Below, one piece after another: positions 16,342 to 25,202 of a DNA stretch of 45,356 nucleotides. Source of the DNA: DATJGR01 sp035494855 (GTDB lineage: Bacteria > Pseudomonadota > Gammaproteobacteria > Pseudomonadales > Azotimanducaceae); assembly GCA_035494855.1 (NCBI GenBank), contig DATJGR010000197.1, forward strand, positions 1 through 45,356. Reading direction: 5' to 3'. The notes below the pieces were generated by a model that was not told the DNA's origin, searched no databases, and saw only the letters and a program-made list of their open reading frames with translations. Position 1 is the first letter of the stretch; the number at the start of each line of letters is the position of its first letter. The translations under genes were made by a program, and so were the position numbers.

Positions 16342-18264
16342 CTATTGGGCTTTGCGAACCCGGAGATACCACTCAGCAAGCAATCTGACCTGTTTCTCCG
16401 TGTAGCCGCGATCGACCATCCGCGCGACAAAGTCGTTGTGTTTCTTCTGCTCGTCTTTCGAGCCTTTCGCGTTGAACGAGATCACCGGCAGCAGATCTTC
16501 GGTGTTCGAGAACATCTTCTTCTCGATGACCGTCCGCAGTTTCTCGTAACCCAGCCACGACGGATTCTGGCCGTTGTTGTTGGCCCGGGCACGCAACACG
16601 AAGTTGACGATCTCGTTGCGGAAATCCTTCGGATTCGAAATGCCGGCCGGCTTCTCGATCTTCTCGAGTTCTTCGTTCAACGACGAACGATTCAGAATGT
16701 CGCCGGTCTCCGGGTCGCGATATTCCTGATCCTGGATCCAGAAGTCCGCGTAGATCACGTAGCGGTCGAAGATGTTCTGGCCGTACTCGGAATACGACTC
16801 GAGATACGCCGTCTGGATTTCCTTGCCGATGAACTCGATGTACTTCGGCGCGAGGTATTCCTTGATGAACCCGAGGTAGCGATTGCGCGTGTCTTCCGGG
16901 AACTGCTGCTGGTCGATCTGCTGTTCGAGCACGTACATCAGGTGCACCGGGTTCGCCGCCACCTCGCTCGCGTCGAAGTTGAACACCTTCGACAGAATCT
17001 TGAACGCGAACCGGGTCGATTGACCCTGCATGCCCTCGTCGACGCCGGCCGCATCGTGATATTCCTGCAGCGTTTTCGCTTTCGGATCGGTGTCCTTCAG
17101 GTTCTCGCCGTCGTAGACGCGCATCTTGGAGAACAGGTTCGAGTTCTCTGGCTCCTTGAGCCGCGACAGCACCGAGAACTGCGCCAGCATGCGCATCGTG
17201 TCGGGCGCGCACGGCGCCTTGCTCAGCGACGAGCCCTTGATCAGTTTCTCGTAGATCTTCACCTCTTCGGAAACGCGCAGGCAGTATGGCACCTTCACGA
17301 TGTAAACGCGGTCGATGAACGCCTCGTTGTTCTTGTTGGATTTGAAGTTCTGCCACTCTGCTTCGTTGGAGTGCGCCAGCACCACGCCGTCGAACGGAAT
17401 GCCACCGATTGCCTCGGTGCCGTTGTAGTTGCCTTCCTGAGTGGCGGTCAGTAACGGGTGCAAGACCTTGATCGGTGCTTTGAACATCTCGACGAATTCC
17501 ATCAACCCCTGGTTCGCTTTGCACAGCGCGCCGGAGTAGCTGTACGCGTCGGGATCGTTCTGCTCGAACTCTTCGAGCTTGCGAATGTCGACCTTACCAA
17601 CCAGCGCGGAGATGTCCTGGTTGTTCTCGTCACCGGGTTCCGTCTTGGCGATGGCGATCTGATCGAGGATCGATGGATACAGTTTGACGACGCGGAACTG
17701 CGAGATGTCGCCGCCGAATTCCTTGAGGCGCTTCGCCGCCCATGGCGACATGACGCTGCGCAGATAGCGCCGCGGTATTCCGTAGTCGTCTTCGAGTATG
17801 CCGGCGTCTTCGGAGGCATCGAAAAGGCCGAGCGGCGACTCGTTCACCGGCGACCCTTCGATCGCGTAGAACGGCATCCGCTGCATCATCGACTTGAGGC
17901 GTTCCGCGAGGGATGACTTACCGCCCCCGACGGGGCCTAGCAGATACAGGATCTGCTTGCGCTCCTCCAATCCTTGAGCCGCATGCCGGAAGAACGAGAC
18001 GATCTGCTCGATCGCGTCCTCCATGCCGTAGAACTCATCGAATGCGGGGTACCGCTTGATCACCTTGTTGGAGAATATCCGCGAGAGGCGGGCATCCTTT
18101 GAGGTGTCGACGAATTCGGGCTTGCCGACGGCCAGCAACAGACGCTCCGCTGCGGTAGCGTACGCCGTCGGGTCGGCTCGACAGATCTCGAGAAATTCCT
18201 TCAGCGAATACCGCTCTTCCTGCGACGCGTCATAACGACTGCGGTAGTGCTCGAAAACGCCCAT
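16342..18264 (-). CDS. prkA: PrkA-family serine protein kinase / AAA ATPase
   Basis: Protein of 640 residues (E. coli YeaG has 644). The N-terminal PrkA AAA domain has the Walker A motif LLGPVGGGKSSLAERL near residue 100 and a Walker B-like VVLAHSNEAEW region. The C-terminal half is the PrkA-specific domain. In E. coli and Bacillus, members act in stationary-phase and nutrient-stress adaptation; both kinase and protease activities have been reported. The start at 18264 follows a strong GGAGGAGAA ribosome site. The 183-base gap upstream contains a small inverted repeat (18285-18290 with 18299-18304) and an isolated TTGACA (minus strand, 18419-18424) with no acceptable -10, so the promoter may use another sigma factor. 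Confidence 0.97.
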   Translation of the reverse strand: MGVFEHYRSRYDASQEERYSLKEFLEICRADPTAYATAAERLLLAVGKPEFVDTSKDARLSRIFSNKVIKRYPAFDEFYGMEDAIEQIVSFFRHAAQGLEERKQILYLLGPVGGGKSSLAERLKSMMQRMPFYAIEGSPVNESPLGLFDASEDAGILEDDYGIPRRYLRSVMSPWAAKRLKEFGGDISQFRVVKLYPSILDQIAIAKTEPGDENNQDISALVGKVDIRKLEEFEQNDPDAYSYSGALCKANQGLMEFVEMFKAPIKVLHPLLTATQEGNYNGTEAIGGIPFDGVVLAHSNEAEWQNFKSNKNNEAFIDRVYIVKVPYCLRVSEEVKIYEKLIKGSSLSKAPCAPDTMRMLAQFSVLSRLKEPENSNLFSKMRVYDGENLKDTDPKAKTLQEYHDAAGVDEGMQGQSTRFAFKILSKVFNFDASEVAANPVHLMYVLEQQIDQQQFPEDTRNRYLGFIKEYLAPKYIEFIGKEIQTAYLESYSEYGQNIFDRYVIYADFWIQDQEYRDPETGDILNRSSLNEELEKIEKPAGISNPKDFRNEIVNFVLRARANNNGQNPSWLGYEKLRTVIEKKMFSNTEDLLPVISFNAKGSKDEQKKHNDFVARMVDRGYTEKQVRLLAEWYLRVRKAQ

Positions 18265-18447
18265 GTGTTCTCCTCCATGTAAACGATCGACCAGGGGATC
18301 GATCCACATGACGGAGGTCTCACACTGCGGCGCCCTGCCGTGAGTCCCTCGCCTGGTGCGCCTATCTACAACCGTAGTACAGCGCGCACCGAAGCGCCAG
18401 TTAACTCCGTCACACCTGTGTCAATTTGCCGACGCAGTTACCTTACT

Positions 18448-19260
18448 CTATTCGACAGAATTGACCGAAAACCGTTCACGATCGTCGAGGCGCAGCGCGG
18501 TCAGCCTGTTGCCCCAGACGCAACCCGTATCCAATGCGTACATGTCTTCGACGTCGCATTCACCGTTGATCGCGGCCCAGTGGCCGAAGACGACAGGAAA
18601 CCGTGGAGCCTTCGCGCGATAGAAGTCGAACCACGCGTCGAAGCCGCGCGGCATCCCCTCCAACCCGCCGTCGTAGGTCAACTCGAGAACGCCAACGGCG
18701 TCGATCAGCCGCATTCGCGTCAGATAGTTGATGATCGAGCGGGTCCGGTCCATTCCCTTGAGCCCATCGCTCCAGCAAGCGGGATAGTTGCCGTACATCT
18801 CTGCAAGCAACGCGCCACAGTCGTCGCTGACGAGCAGTTGCTCTACTTCCTGTGCGCGTTCCATCGCAACGTCGAAGTCCCAGATGTGGGGGACACCCGC
18901 GTGCACCATTGCAAACCCCAACTGTTCGTCTATGTGGAACAAAGGTCGGCGGCGAAGCCAATCGATCAGCGCGTCACGATCGGGCGCTTTGAGGACTTGT
19001 GCCATCGTATCGCCCGATTTCGGTGCGCGTTGTCCGGCAGCCGCCGCCAAAAGATGTAGGTCATGATTACCCAGCACCGTCACCGCGCGGTCGCCGAGGT
19101 CTTTGACGAAACGCAGTGTCGGTAGCGACGCAGGACCGCGATTGACCAGATCACCGACGAACCAGAGCCGGTCCCGCTTCTCATCGAAGTCGACTTTCTC
19201 TAGCAGACGCTGAAGCGAATCGTAACAACCCTGAACATCGCCGATGGCGTATACGGACAT
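18448..19260 (-). CDS. apaH: Symmetrical bis(5'-nucleosyl)-tetraphosphatase
   Basis: Hydrolyses Ap4A to two ADP and so controls this stress alarmone and Np4-capped RNA. The protein has 270 residues. The metallophosphatase motifs are in order: AIGDVQG at the N-terminus, FVGDLVNRGP, VLGNHDLHLL, MVHAGVPH and VVFGHWAA, supplying the Asp/His/Asn ligands of the two-metal site. It overlaps the apaG stop by one base (TGATG) and is the last gene of the lptD-surA-pdxA-rsmA-apaG-apaH operon. Confidence 0.97.
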   Translation of the reverse strand: MSVYAIGDVQGCYDSLQRLLEKVDFDEKRDRLWFVGDLVNRGPASLPTLRFVKDLGDRAVTVLGNHDLHLLAAAAGQRAPKSGDTMAQVLKAPDRDALIDWLRRRPLFHIDEQLGFAMVHAGVPHIWDFDVAMERAQEVEQLLVSDDCGALLAEMYGNYPACWSDGLKGMDRTRSIINYLTRMRLIDAVGVLELTYDGGLEGMPRGFDAWFDFYRAKAPRFPVVFGHWAAINGECDVEDMYALDTGCVWGNRLTALRLDDRERFSVNSVE

Positions 19261-19637
19261 CAGTGGACCAGGTTTGGAACCGACAACGAAAAGACGGGGA
19301 TCGGCACCAGGAAGCGTTCGCCGCCATCGGCCTCGAACTCGTAGTGCCCCTGCATCGAGCCCACCGGCGTTTCGAGCACCGCAGCGCTGGTATAGCGGAA
19401 CGCCCCGCCCGGTTCGATGTGCGGTTCCTCACCGACCACACCTCGCCCGCGCACTTCCTGACGCACGCCGTCCGCATTCGTGATAATCCAATGCCGATGG
19501 TTCAACTGCGCCGCGATTTCGCCGGTGTTGCGTATCGTGACGGTATACGCGAAGACCCAACGCTTCGCTTCCGGATCGGATTCGCGTGCGATGTAGCGAG
19601 GTTCTACATCGATTTCGAACCTTCGTTTGTCACTCAT
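19260..19637 (-). CDS. apaG: ApaG protein
   Basis: Small fibronectin-III-like beta-sandwich protein of 125 residues, the usual length. The sequence shows VEPRYIARESDPEAKRWVFA, a YTVTIRNTGE strand, LNHRHWIITNADG and a VRGRGVVGEEPHIEPG loop with the conserved glycine pattern. The function is unclear; loss in enterics affects metal resistance and motility. The start at 19637 overlaps the rsmA stop by eight bases. The frame is open 28 codons upstream inside rsmA, but those residues do not fit the family. Confidence 0.96.
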   Translation of the reverse strand: MSDKRRFEIDVEPRYIARESDPEAKRWVFAYTVTIRNTGEIAAQLNHRHWIITNADGVRQEVRGRGVVGEEPHIEPGGAFRYTSAAVLETPVGSMQGHYEFEADGGERFLVPIPVFSLSVPNLVH

Positions 19638-20400
19638 GCTCGCGTTGCTCCGCCAGTAGATTTGCGAGATCCACATAACCCGCGAGATCGACGGCATCTG
19701 CTCGCGTAACTGGATCGACACCGACCCGGTTCCAATCGATGTTCAGCGATTGTAGTGCATTGCGCAGTGTCTTACGGCGCTGTTGAAACGCGTGGCGCAG
19801 CACTGTGACCAGCGCATCACGCGAGCGCAGCGGCAATGGGCTCGGTTTCGGCATGATGCGTACGAACGTCGACATGACTTTCGGCGGAGGGCGAAAGTTC
19901 TCGGGGCCGACATCGAACAACGGCTCCGCGGTGGCGCCGTATTGGGTCAGTATCGACAATCGGCCCCAGTCCTTGCTGCCCGGTACGGCGCTCAACCGAT
20001 CGACCACCTCTTTCTGCAGCAGGAAATGCAGATCGCGGATTGCCGGCAGCAGTTCGAGCAAGCGTAGCAATAGCGGTGTCGAAATGTTGTAAGGCAGGTT
20101 ACCGACGATGCGGCGGCCCGCCGTCATCAGCGGCGCCAGATCGAGCCGTAGAACGTCCGCTTCGATCACGTGCACCTCGGAGAAGCGCCGTTTCAGCAGC
20201 GCCACCAGATCGCGATCGATTTCTACGACGGTGACGTCGTCCGAAGCAGCCACCAGATGGCGCGTCAATGCGCCCTCTCCCGGACCTATTTCGAGCACCC
20301 GGTCCGCGCGCGAATAAGCGAGTCGTTCCGCCATCGCTTCGAGGATGGCTTCGCTGTCGAGGAAGTGTTGGCCGAAGCGGCGTCTCGGCTGATGGCTCAC
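19630..20400 (-). CDS. rsmA: 16S rRNA (adenine(1518)-N(6)/adenine(1519)-N(6))-dimethyltransferase
   Basis: KsgA/RsmA enzyme of 256 residues that dimethylates two adjacent adenines in the 16S 3' hairpin during late 30S assembly. Motif I is VLEIGPGEGALT near residue 35 (SAM site), and motif IV is GNLPYNIST. The N-terminus RRRFGQHFL is diagnostic. The start is GTG at 20400, overlapping the pdxA stop by four bases (GTGA). The long open frame upstream lies inside pdxA and is not part of the protein. Confidence 0.96.
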   Translation of the reverse strand: MSHQPRRRFGQHFLDSEAILEAMAERLAYSRADRVLEIGPGEGALTRHLVAASDDVTVVEIDRDLVALLKRRFSEVHVIEADVLRLDLAPLMTAGRRIVGNLPYNISTPLLLRLLELLPAIRDLHFLLQKEVVDRLSAVPGSKDWGRLSILTQYGATAEPLFDVGPENFRPPPKVMSTFVRIMPKPSPLPLRSRDALVTVLRHAFQQRRKTLRNALQSLNIDWNRVGVDPVTRADAVDLAGYVDLANLLAEQREHE

Positions 20401-21359
20401 GAGCGCGCGAGTTTGTCGGCGAGTTCGATCGCGGCGACGAAGCTGCCGATGTCGGCGCCGCCGCGACCCGCCAGGTCGAGGGCCGTGCCATGATCGACTG
20501 ACGTCCGCACGATCGGTAAGCCGAGCGTCACGTTTACCGCGTTGCCGAAGCCGACATGCTTCAGAACCGGTAGCCCCTGATCGTGATACATCGCGAGCAC
20601 CGCGTCGGCCCCTGCGAGCTGTCGTTGGGTGAACAGCGTGTCGGCAGGCAACGGTCCGATCACTCCGCGATCCGCAAACGACCGGCATACCGGCGCGATC
20701 ACATCGATCTCCTCCCGCCCGAGGTGCCCGCCTTCTCCAGCGTGCGGATTGAGGCCCGCCACCAGCACCCGTGGCCGCGCGATTCCGAACCGCGTTTTCA
20801 GGTCGCCGAGGAGAACCTCGAGTACGTCGGTGAGCCGGTTGCGCGTGATCAATGCCGGCACTTCGGCCAGCGATACGTGCGTTGTCGCCAACGCCACCCG
20901 CAGATCGCCCGCTACCAGCAGCATGACGACGCTAGCACTGCCGCAGCGCTCCGCCAGAAATTCCGTATGGCCGGAGAACGCGATTCCCGCGTCGTTGATC
21001 ACCGACTTCTGTACCGGCCCGGTGACCATGCCGGAGAACGTCCCCTCGATGCAACCGTCTGCCGCCGCGGTCAGAGTTTCGAGCACGAACGGAACGTTAC
21101 GCACGTCGAGGCGACCTGCGACGGCGTTTACGCCGCTCCAAACCGCTTGCACCGACAGCGAGCCGGCCGCCCGAGTCACCGGTCCGGGATATTCGACGAG
21201 CGCGAGATCCAGGCCGAGTTGTTCTGCGCGCGAGCGCAACAGGTCGGGATCGGCCACCGCAACGACCGATACATCGCGCCGGCTCTGCGCCCACGCGACC
21301 GCGAGATCCGGCCCGATGCCGGCGGGTTCACCGGTCGTCAGGGCCAGCGGCGCCTTCAT
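20397..21359 (-). CDS. pdxA: 4-hydroxythreonine-4-phosphate dehydrogenase
   Basis: NAD-dependent enzyme of the DXP-dependent pyridoxal phosphate pathway that oxidises 4-phosphohydroxy-L-threonine. The protein has 320 residues. TTGEPAGIGPD at the N-terminus, the metal-binding histidines in FSGHTEFLAE, TTHVSLAEVP and MYHDQGLPVLKH, and LPIVRTSVDHGTALD near the C-terminus are all family signatures. The ATG directly abuts the surA stop (TGA-ATG), and the 3' end overlaps rsmA. Confidence 0.97.
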   Translation of the reverse strand: MKAPLALTTGEPAGIGPDLAVAWAQSRRDVSVVAVADPDLLRSRAEQLGLDLALVEYPGPVTRAAGSLSVQAVWSGVNAVAGRLDVRNVPFVLETLTAAADGCIEGTFSGMVTGPVQKSVINDAGIAFSGHTEFLAERCGSASVVMLLVAGDLRVALATTHVSLAEVPALITRNRLTDVLEVLLGDLKTRFGIARPRVLVAGLNPHAGEGGHLGREEIDVIAPVCRSFADRGVIGPLPADTLFTQRQLAGADAVLAMYHDQGLPVLKHVGFGNAVNVTLGLPIVRTSVDHGTALDLAGRGGADIGSFVAAIELADKLARS

Positions 21360-22667
21360 TCACTCCGCCTTCGGCTTGCCGTCATTCGTCACCCGAATCT
21401 CGACGTATGCTTCGTCGCGGATTTCCTTGAGCCATTCCTGCAGCTCTTCTTCGTAGCGACGATTGTGCAACACGCGAATCGCCAGATTGCGGCGCGCGTC
21501 TTCGCTCATGTCGTGCTGGCGACGGTCCATCACCTGCAGCACGTGCCAACCGAATTTGGTGTGGAAAGGTTCGCTCAGTTTGCCGGTCGGCGTTTCCTTC
21601 ATCACGTCGCCGAACTCCTGCGCGAACTTCTCCGGCTCGGACCAGCCGAGGTCGCCGCCCGCGAGCGCGCTGCCGGGATCTTCGGAATACAGCCGAGCGA
21701 GGGCACCGAAATCCTCGCCTTTCGCGATGCGGTCGTGAATCTGCTGGATGAGCGCCTGCGTGTCGGCTTCGCTGCGGATTTCGGATGGCTTAACGAGAAT
21801 GTGTCGCACCAGTGTCTGCTCCACCACTTCGTTTCCGGCGCCGCGCTTCTCCAACAGCTGAACGATGTGGAAGCCACTACCGCTACGGATCGGCGCCGCG
21901 GTCTGCCCCACCTCGAGCGCGAAAACCTGTTCGGCGAACAGGCTCGGCAATTCACCGGCCTTGCGCCAACCGAGATCGCCGCCTTCCAGCGCCCTTGAAT
22001 CGGACGAGTGTGCAATCGCCATCTGGCGGAAGTCCGCGCCCCCCTTCAGCTGTTCGTAAATCGAGTTCGCTTCCTGTTCCGCCTTTGCAACCGTCGCCGG
22101 TGACGCTTCGTTGTCGACCGCGATCAGAATGTGTCCCACGCGGTATTCGTCGGATAGCGTCCGTTTGCCGAGCGGCGACGCGAGAAATGCATCGATTTCT
22201 TCGTCGGAGAGATAGATGCGACTGTTGACGCGGTTGCGCTGAACGCGCTGGATGATCATCTCGCGACGAACTTCGTCGCGAAAGTCGCCATACGCCATGC
22301 CGTCGCGCGCCAGTGCGGCGGTGAACTCTTCGAGGCTCATGTTGTTCTGCTTTGCGATCCCTTCCAGCGCATTGGTCAGCGTTTCGTCATCGACGCGCAC
22401 GCCTGCGCGCTGGCCCATCTGCAGCTGGATGTCTTCCATGATCAACCGCTCGAGCATCTGGTTGAACAGCACGTCGTCGGCCGGAATCGGCATTTTCGCG
22501 GCGAGCATCTGTTTGCGAACCGACGTCAGTCGATTGACGAGTTCGGTCGCCAGCACCACGTCGTCGTCGACGATCGCTACGACGTAGTCGAGGTCCTTGG
22601 GTACCGCCTGCGCGGCAGATCCTGCCAGCATCAGCAGCAATCCGCATGCCCACCACTTGAACGGCAT
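21360..22667 (-). CDS. surA: Periplasmic chaperone / peptidyl-prolyl isomerase SurA
   Basis: Escorts outer-membrane proteins through the periplasm. The protein has 435 residues. A signal peptide is clear (WWACGLLLMLAGSAAQA, cleavage near residue 20). An N-terminal chaperone domain with VVAIVDDDVVLATEL follows. Two parvulin domains then appear, recognisable by the repeated pattern RVGHILIAV / RHILVKPSE, each ending in GGDLGW and a GFHIVQLLEKR / GWHVLQVMDRR strand. The start at 22667 shares one base with the lptD stop (TGATG). Being next to lptD, a SurA client, fits its role. Confidence 0.97.
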   Translation of the reverse strand: MPFKWWACGLLLMLAGSAAQAVPKDLDYVVAIVDDDVVLATELVNRLTSVRKQMLAAKMPIPADDVLFNQMLERLIMEDIQLQMGQRAGVRVDDETLTNALEGIAKQNNMSLEEFTAALARDGMAYGDFRDEVRREMIIQRVQRNRVNSRIYLSDEEIDAFLASPLGKRTLSDEYRVGHILIAVDNEASPATVAKAEQEANSIYEQLKGGADFRQMAIAHSSDSRALEGGDLGWRKAGELPSLFAEQVFALEVGQTAAPIRSGSGFHIVQLLEKRGAGNEVVEQTLVRHILVKPSEIRSEADTQALIQQIHDRIAKGEDFGALARLYSEDPGSALAGGDLGWSEPEKFAQEFGDVMKETPTGKLSEPFHTKFGWHVLQVMDRRQHDMSEDARRNLAIRVLHNRRYEEELQEWLKEIRDEAYVEIRVTNDGKPKAE

Positions 22668-25168
22668 CAGAACTCCTCCGCTACGTATCCGGGAATTCCG
22701 GAATGCATCATCGAATCGATCCGCCCGCCGAGGCTGGCCAGACCCTTGAAGACCACTTGTATGAAGATGCCTTCGTCGGACTGGGCGTCCGGAGTTACCG
22801 TGCTCCCGGGCGTCGAAAGGAACTTTCTGCCCACGATCCGGATCTGCAGGCAGCAATCACTGTACTCAAGACCCCCTAGCGCTTCGATAGTTCGATGCTC
22901 CTCGAGGTCGTAGTCGAACCGGCCGATCAGCGCGTATTGCCGCAAGATCGACCAGTAAAAGGACGCGTCGGTCTGCTTCAACAGCGGCTGAATGTCGTCG
23001 CGGCGGCGGTAACTCAGGTTGATGATGTGGCGATTGTCGGCCCGGTACTGCAGCGTCGAGCCGATTTCGTTCAGCTGGCCGTCGTTGGGATCCCACGTCG
23101 CGCTCGTATAGAAGACCAGCGCATTGCTCAGCGTGGCGCCGATCTGACCCGCGAACGCCGAACTCTTGTGGACGTCGTCGGCCGTGATCACGCCGCTCGA
23201 CGTCACCCGCCGATCCTCGAAGTAGAAGATCTGTCCGAGACTCGCGCGGAACCGCTCCGCGCCGGTGTCGGCATTCAGCCAACGCGTCGTCACTGCCGCG
23301 GTCAGCTGATTCGCGTCGCCGATTCGATCGATACCGGCGAAGCGGTTGTCGCGAAACAGCTGGTCGAACGTGAACGACAGGTCACTGACGTCGAACTCCG
23401 GCAGGTCGTTCTGATTGCGGTACTGCTGGTAGAGGTAGAACAGCCGCGGCTCCAACGTCTGGATTCCGCCGCCGAACAGTTCGGACTCACGTTCGAAGAA
23501 CAGTCCGCTGTCGACGGAACCCATCCAGATCTTCCGATCCGGTTCTTGCGACGTACCGACCGGGACATCGTCGAGGTTGTATCGCGTGTATCGATAACCT
23601 CCGGCGAAATGCAGGAAGCCCGGCGTCCAGTCGAACGGCACACGCACGCGCGGCTCGATGTTCAGCCGATCCCCGTTGATCTGCTGGATGCCGGTGAACT
23701 GGCCGTTCGGTCGCTCGAAGCTCGCCCATGACGACGCGACATTCCATGCGACAGGGCCGAACAGTTGGCCCGCATAGTTGACGTCGACCTCCGGCAACCG
23801 GCGGTAGGGTTCGACGACGTCGACGTCGAGCCGTTGAAAGTCCTGGACCCATACTCGGGTAGACAGTCCCCTGTGCGCATACGAAGCAGCCGCGTACTGT
23901 TGTAACTGCACCTGACTGGACGACGCGAGGTTGCTGCCGAGATCGCGGAAGTAGTCGAAGTCGCTCACCTTGGTCGTGTTCACTTCGGTCGCGAAGTCGC
24001 CGTACTTCCCTTGCTGCTTGGCGGTGAACAGCCATCGGTTCGCCGGATCGAACGGACCCGGCAAGCCGAGGTTTGCGAAATCGGTGCGCGAGTATTGGCC
24101 GTCGTATTCGTCGTCCTTCGACAAGAACGCGCCGCCGACGAAACCTCTACCGTAAGGCGACAGAAAGCGGAGCTCGCCTTCGAGATCCTCGCCGCGCTCG
24201 GAAATGTAGCGCGGTGTGATCGTCGCATCGTAGTTCGGCGCGAGGTTCAGGTAGTACGGCACCGCAATGTCGGTGCCGTTCGTGTCGCCGACCGCGACGT
24301 CGGGAAACAACCAACCGCTCATGCGTTCGCTGGTCACCGGAAATCGAATGTACGGCGTGTAGAACACTGGCACGTCGTGCACGCGAAGCACCGCGTTTGT
24401 GGCGGTTCCGAACTTCGAACCGTTGGGGATGCTCATAGTGCTGCTCGTGAGCCGCCATTCGTTGTTGCCCGGTTCGCAGCGCGTGAACGATCCGCGCGAC
24501 ACCTCGAGATCGCCTTCGCCGCTGCGATAGAGCACGCCCGCGGTGCCACGCAATGCGTTCGCTTGCAGCACGAACTGCGAATCGGTGACGGACGCGGCGC
24601 CGGTGTCGATCAAGAAGATCGCCGAGTCGCCGACGACCAGCATCCCGGGTTGCCGCAACGTCACGCCGTTGTCGACCGTCACCGTTCGATCCGTCTCGTG
24701 ATACGTCGCCTGATTCGCGATCAGCGACTGGTTGCCGCGAGTCACCTCCACCGATCCGCTCAGGTCCGCACGATCCTGCACCCAGTACTGAAGCTGCTGC
24801 GCTTCGGCGTGCATCGGCAAAGTCTCGAGTTCGCCCTTCTGCAGCGCCGGAAACACCGGCTCGACATACGCGCCGTCGCAATATTCGGGAAGCACGCTCA
24901 AACGGGACGCCGGCAACTCGGAGCGGGGCACCCAGTCGAGCGTAAGGGCGGCTGCCTTCGCCGGCGGCACCTTCTGCGGCGGAGTGCTCGCGTTGGGGCC
25001 CGGCGGCTGATCGGACTTCTCTATCGGTGTGGGCAGCGTTCCGGCGCCCGAACACTGCCAGCCGGTGCCGTCGGACGAGGGACTGCACACCCAACGATCG
25101 TCGGCGTGAACGCTGAACACAAAAACTGCACTGCAGGCCAGAAGAACTGCTGAACGCATGAGTGGCAT
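22667..25168 (-). CDS. lptD: LPS-assembly protein LptD
   Basis: Outer-membrane barrel that inserts lipopolysaccharide into the outer leaflet together with LptE. The protein has 833 residues from the ATG at 25168, or 830 from 25159. A signal peptide ends near SVHA. An OstA/LptA-like domain carries TRGNQSLIANQATYHE. The barrel contains YLNLAPNYDATITPRYI and the LEPRLFYLYQQYRNQ block. The adjacent cysteine pair of the LptD disulfide switch is present in YSDCCLQIR near the C-terminus, with a partner in FTRCEPGNN. Three further N-terminal cysteines (25, 36 and 94, numbered from 25159) lie in and around a proline-rich segment that E. coli lacks. It is divergent from amgK with 34 bases between starts. 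Confidence 0.97.
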   Translation of the reverse strand: MPLMRSAVLLACSAVFVFSVHADDRWVCSPSSDGTGWQCSGAGTLPTPIEKSDQPPGPNASTPPQKVPPAKAAALTLDWVPRSELPASRLSVLPEYCDGAYVEPVFPALQKGELETLPMHAEAQQLQYWVQDRADLSGSVEVTRGNQSLIANQATYHETDRTVTVDNGVTLRQPGMLVVGDSAIFLIDTGAASVTDSQFVLQANALRGTAGVLYRSGEGDLEVSRGSFTRCEPGNNEWRLTSSTMSIPNGSKFGTATNAVLRVHDVPVFYTPYIRFPVTSERMSGWLFPDVAVGDTNGTDIAVPYYLNLAPNYDATITPRYISERGEDLEGELRFLSPYGRGFVGGAFLSKDDEYDGQYSRTDFANLGLPGPFDPANRWLFTAKQQGKYGDFATEVNTTKVSDFDYFRDLGSNLASSSQVQLQQYAAASYAHRGLSTRVWVQDFQRLDVDVVEPYRRLPEVDVNYAGQLFGPVAWNVASSWASFERPNGQFTGIQQINGDRLNIEPRVRVPFDWTPGFLHFAGGYRYTRYNLDDVPVGTSQEPDRKIWMGSVDSGLFFERESELFGGGIQTLEPRLFYLYQQYRNQNDLPEFDVSDLSFTFDQLFRDNRFAGIDRIGDANQLTAAVTTRWLNADTGAERFRASLGQIFYFEDRRVTSSGVITADDVHKSSAFAGQIGATLSNALVFYTSATWDPNDGQLNEIGSTLQYRADNRHIINLSYRRRDDIQPLLKQTDASFYWSILRQYALIGRFDYDLEEHRTIEALGGLEYSDCCLQIRIVGRKFLSTPGSTVTPDAQSDEGIFIQVVFKGLASLGGRIDSMMHSGIPGYVAEEF

Positions 25169-25185
25169 CGTGGAATTGCGCGCGG

Positions 25186-25195
25186 ATGATAACAT
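25186..25195. promoter_or_regulatory. Overlapping divergent -10 elements for lptD and amgK
   Basis: The ten bases ATGATAACAT read as TG-A-TAACAT on the plus strand, seven bases before the amgK ATG. They also read as TG-T-TATCAT on the minus strand, 17 bases before the lptD ATG. Both are extended -10 elements. No clear -35 is visible on either side, which is compatible with extended -10 promoters. Confidence 0.5.
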
Positions 25196-25202
25196 TCGTG
25201 CA

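Noticed and set aside
18396..18424. Sigma-70 promoter for prkA starting at the TTGACA
   Set aside because: At 16-18 bases spacing no acceptable -10 exists (ACTGGC at 17).
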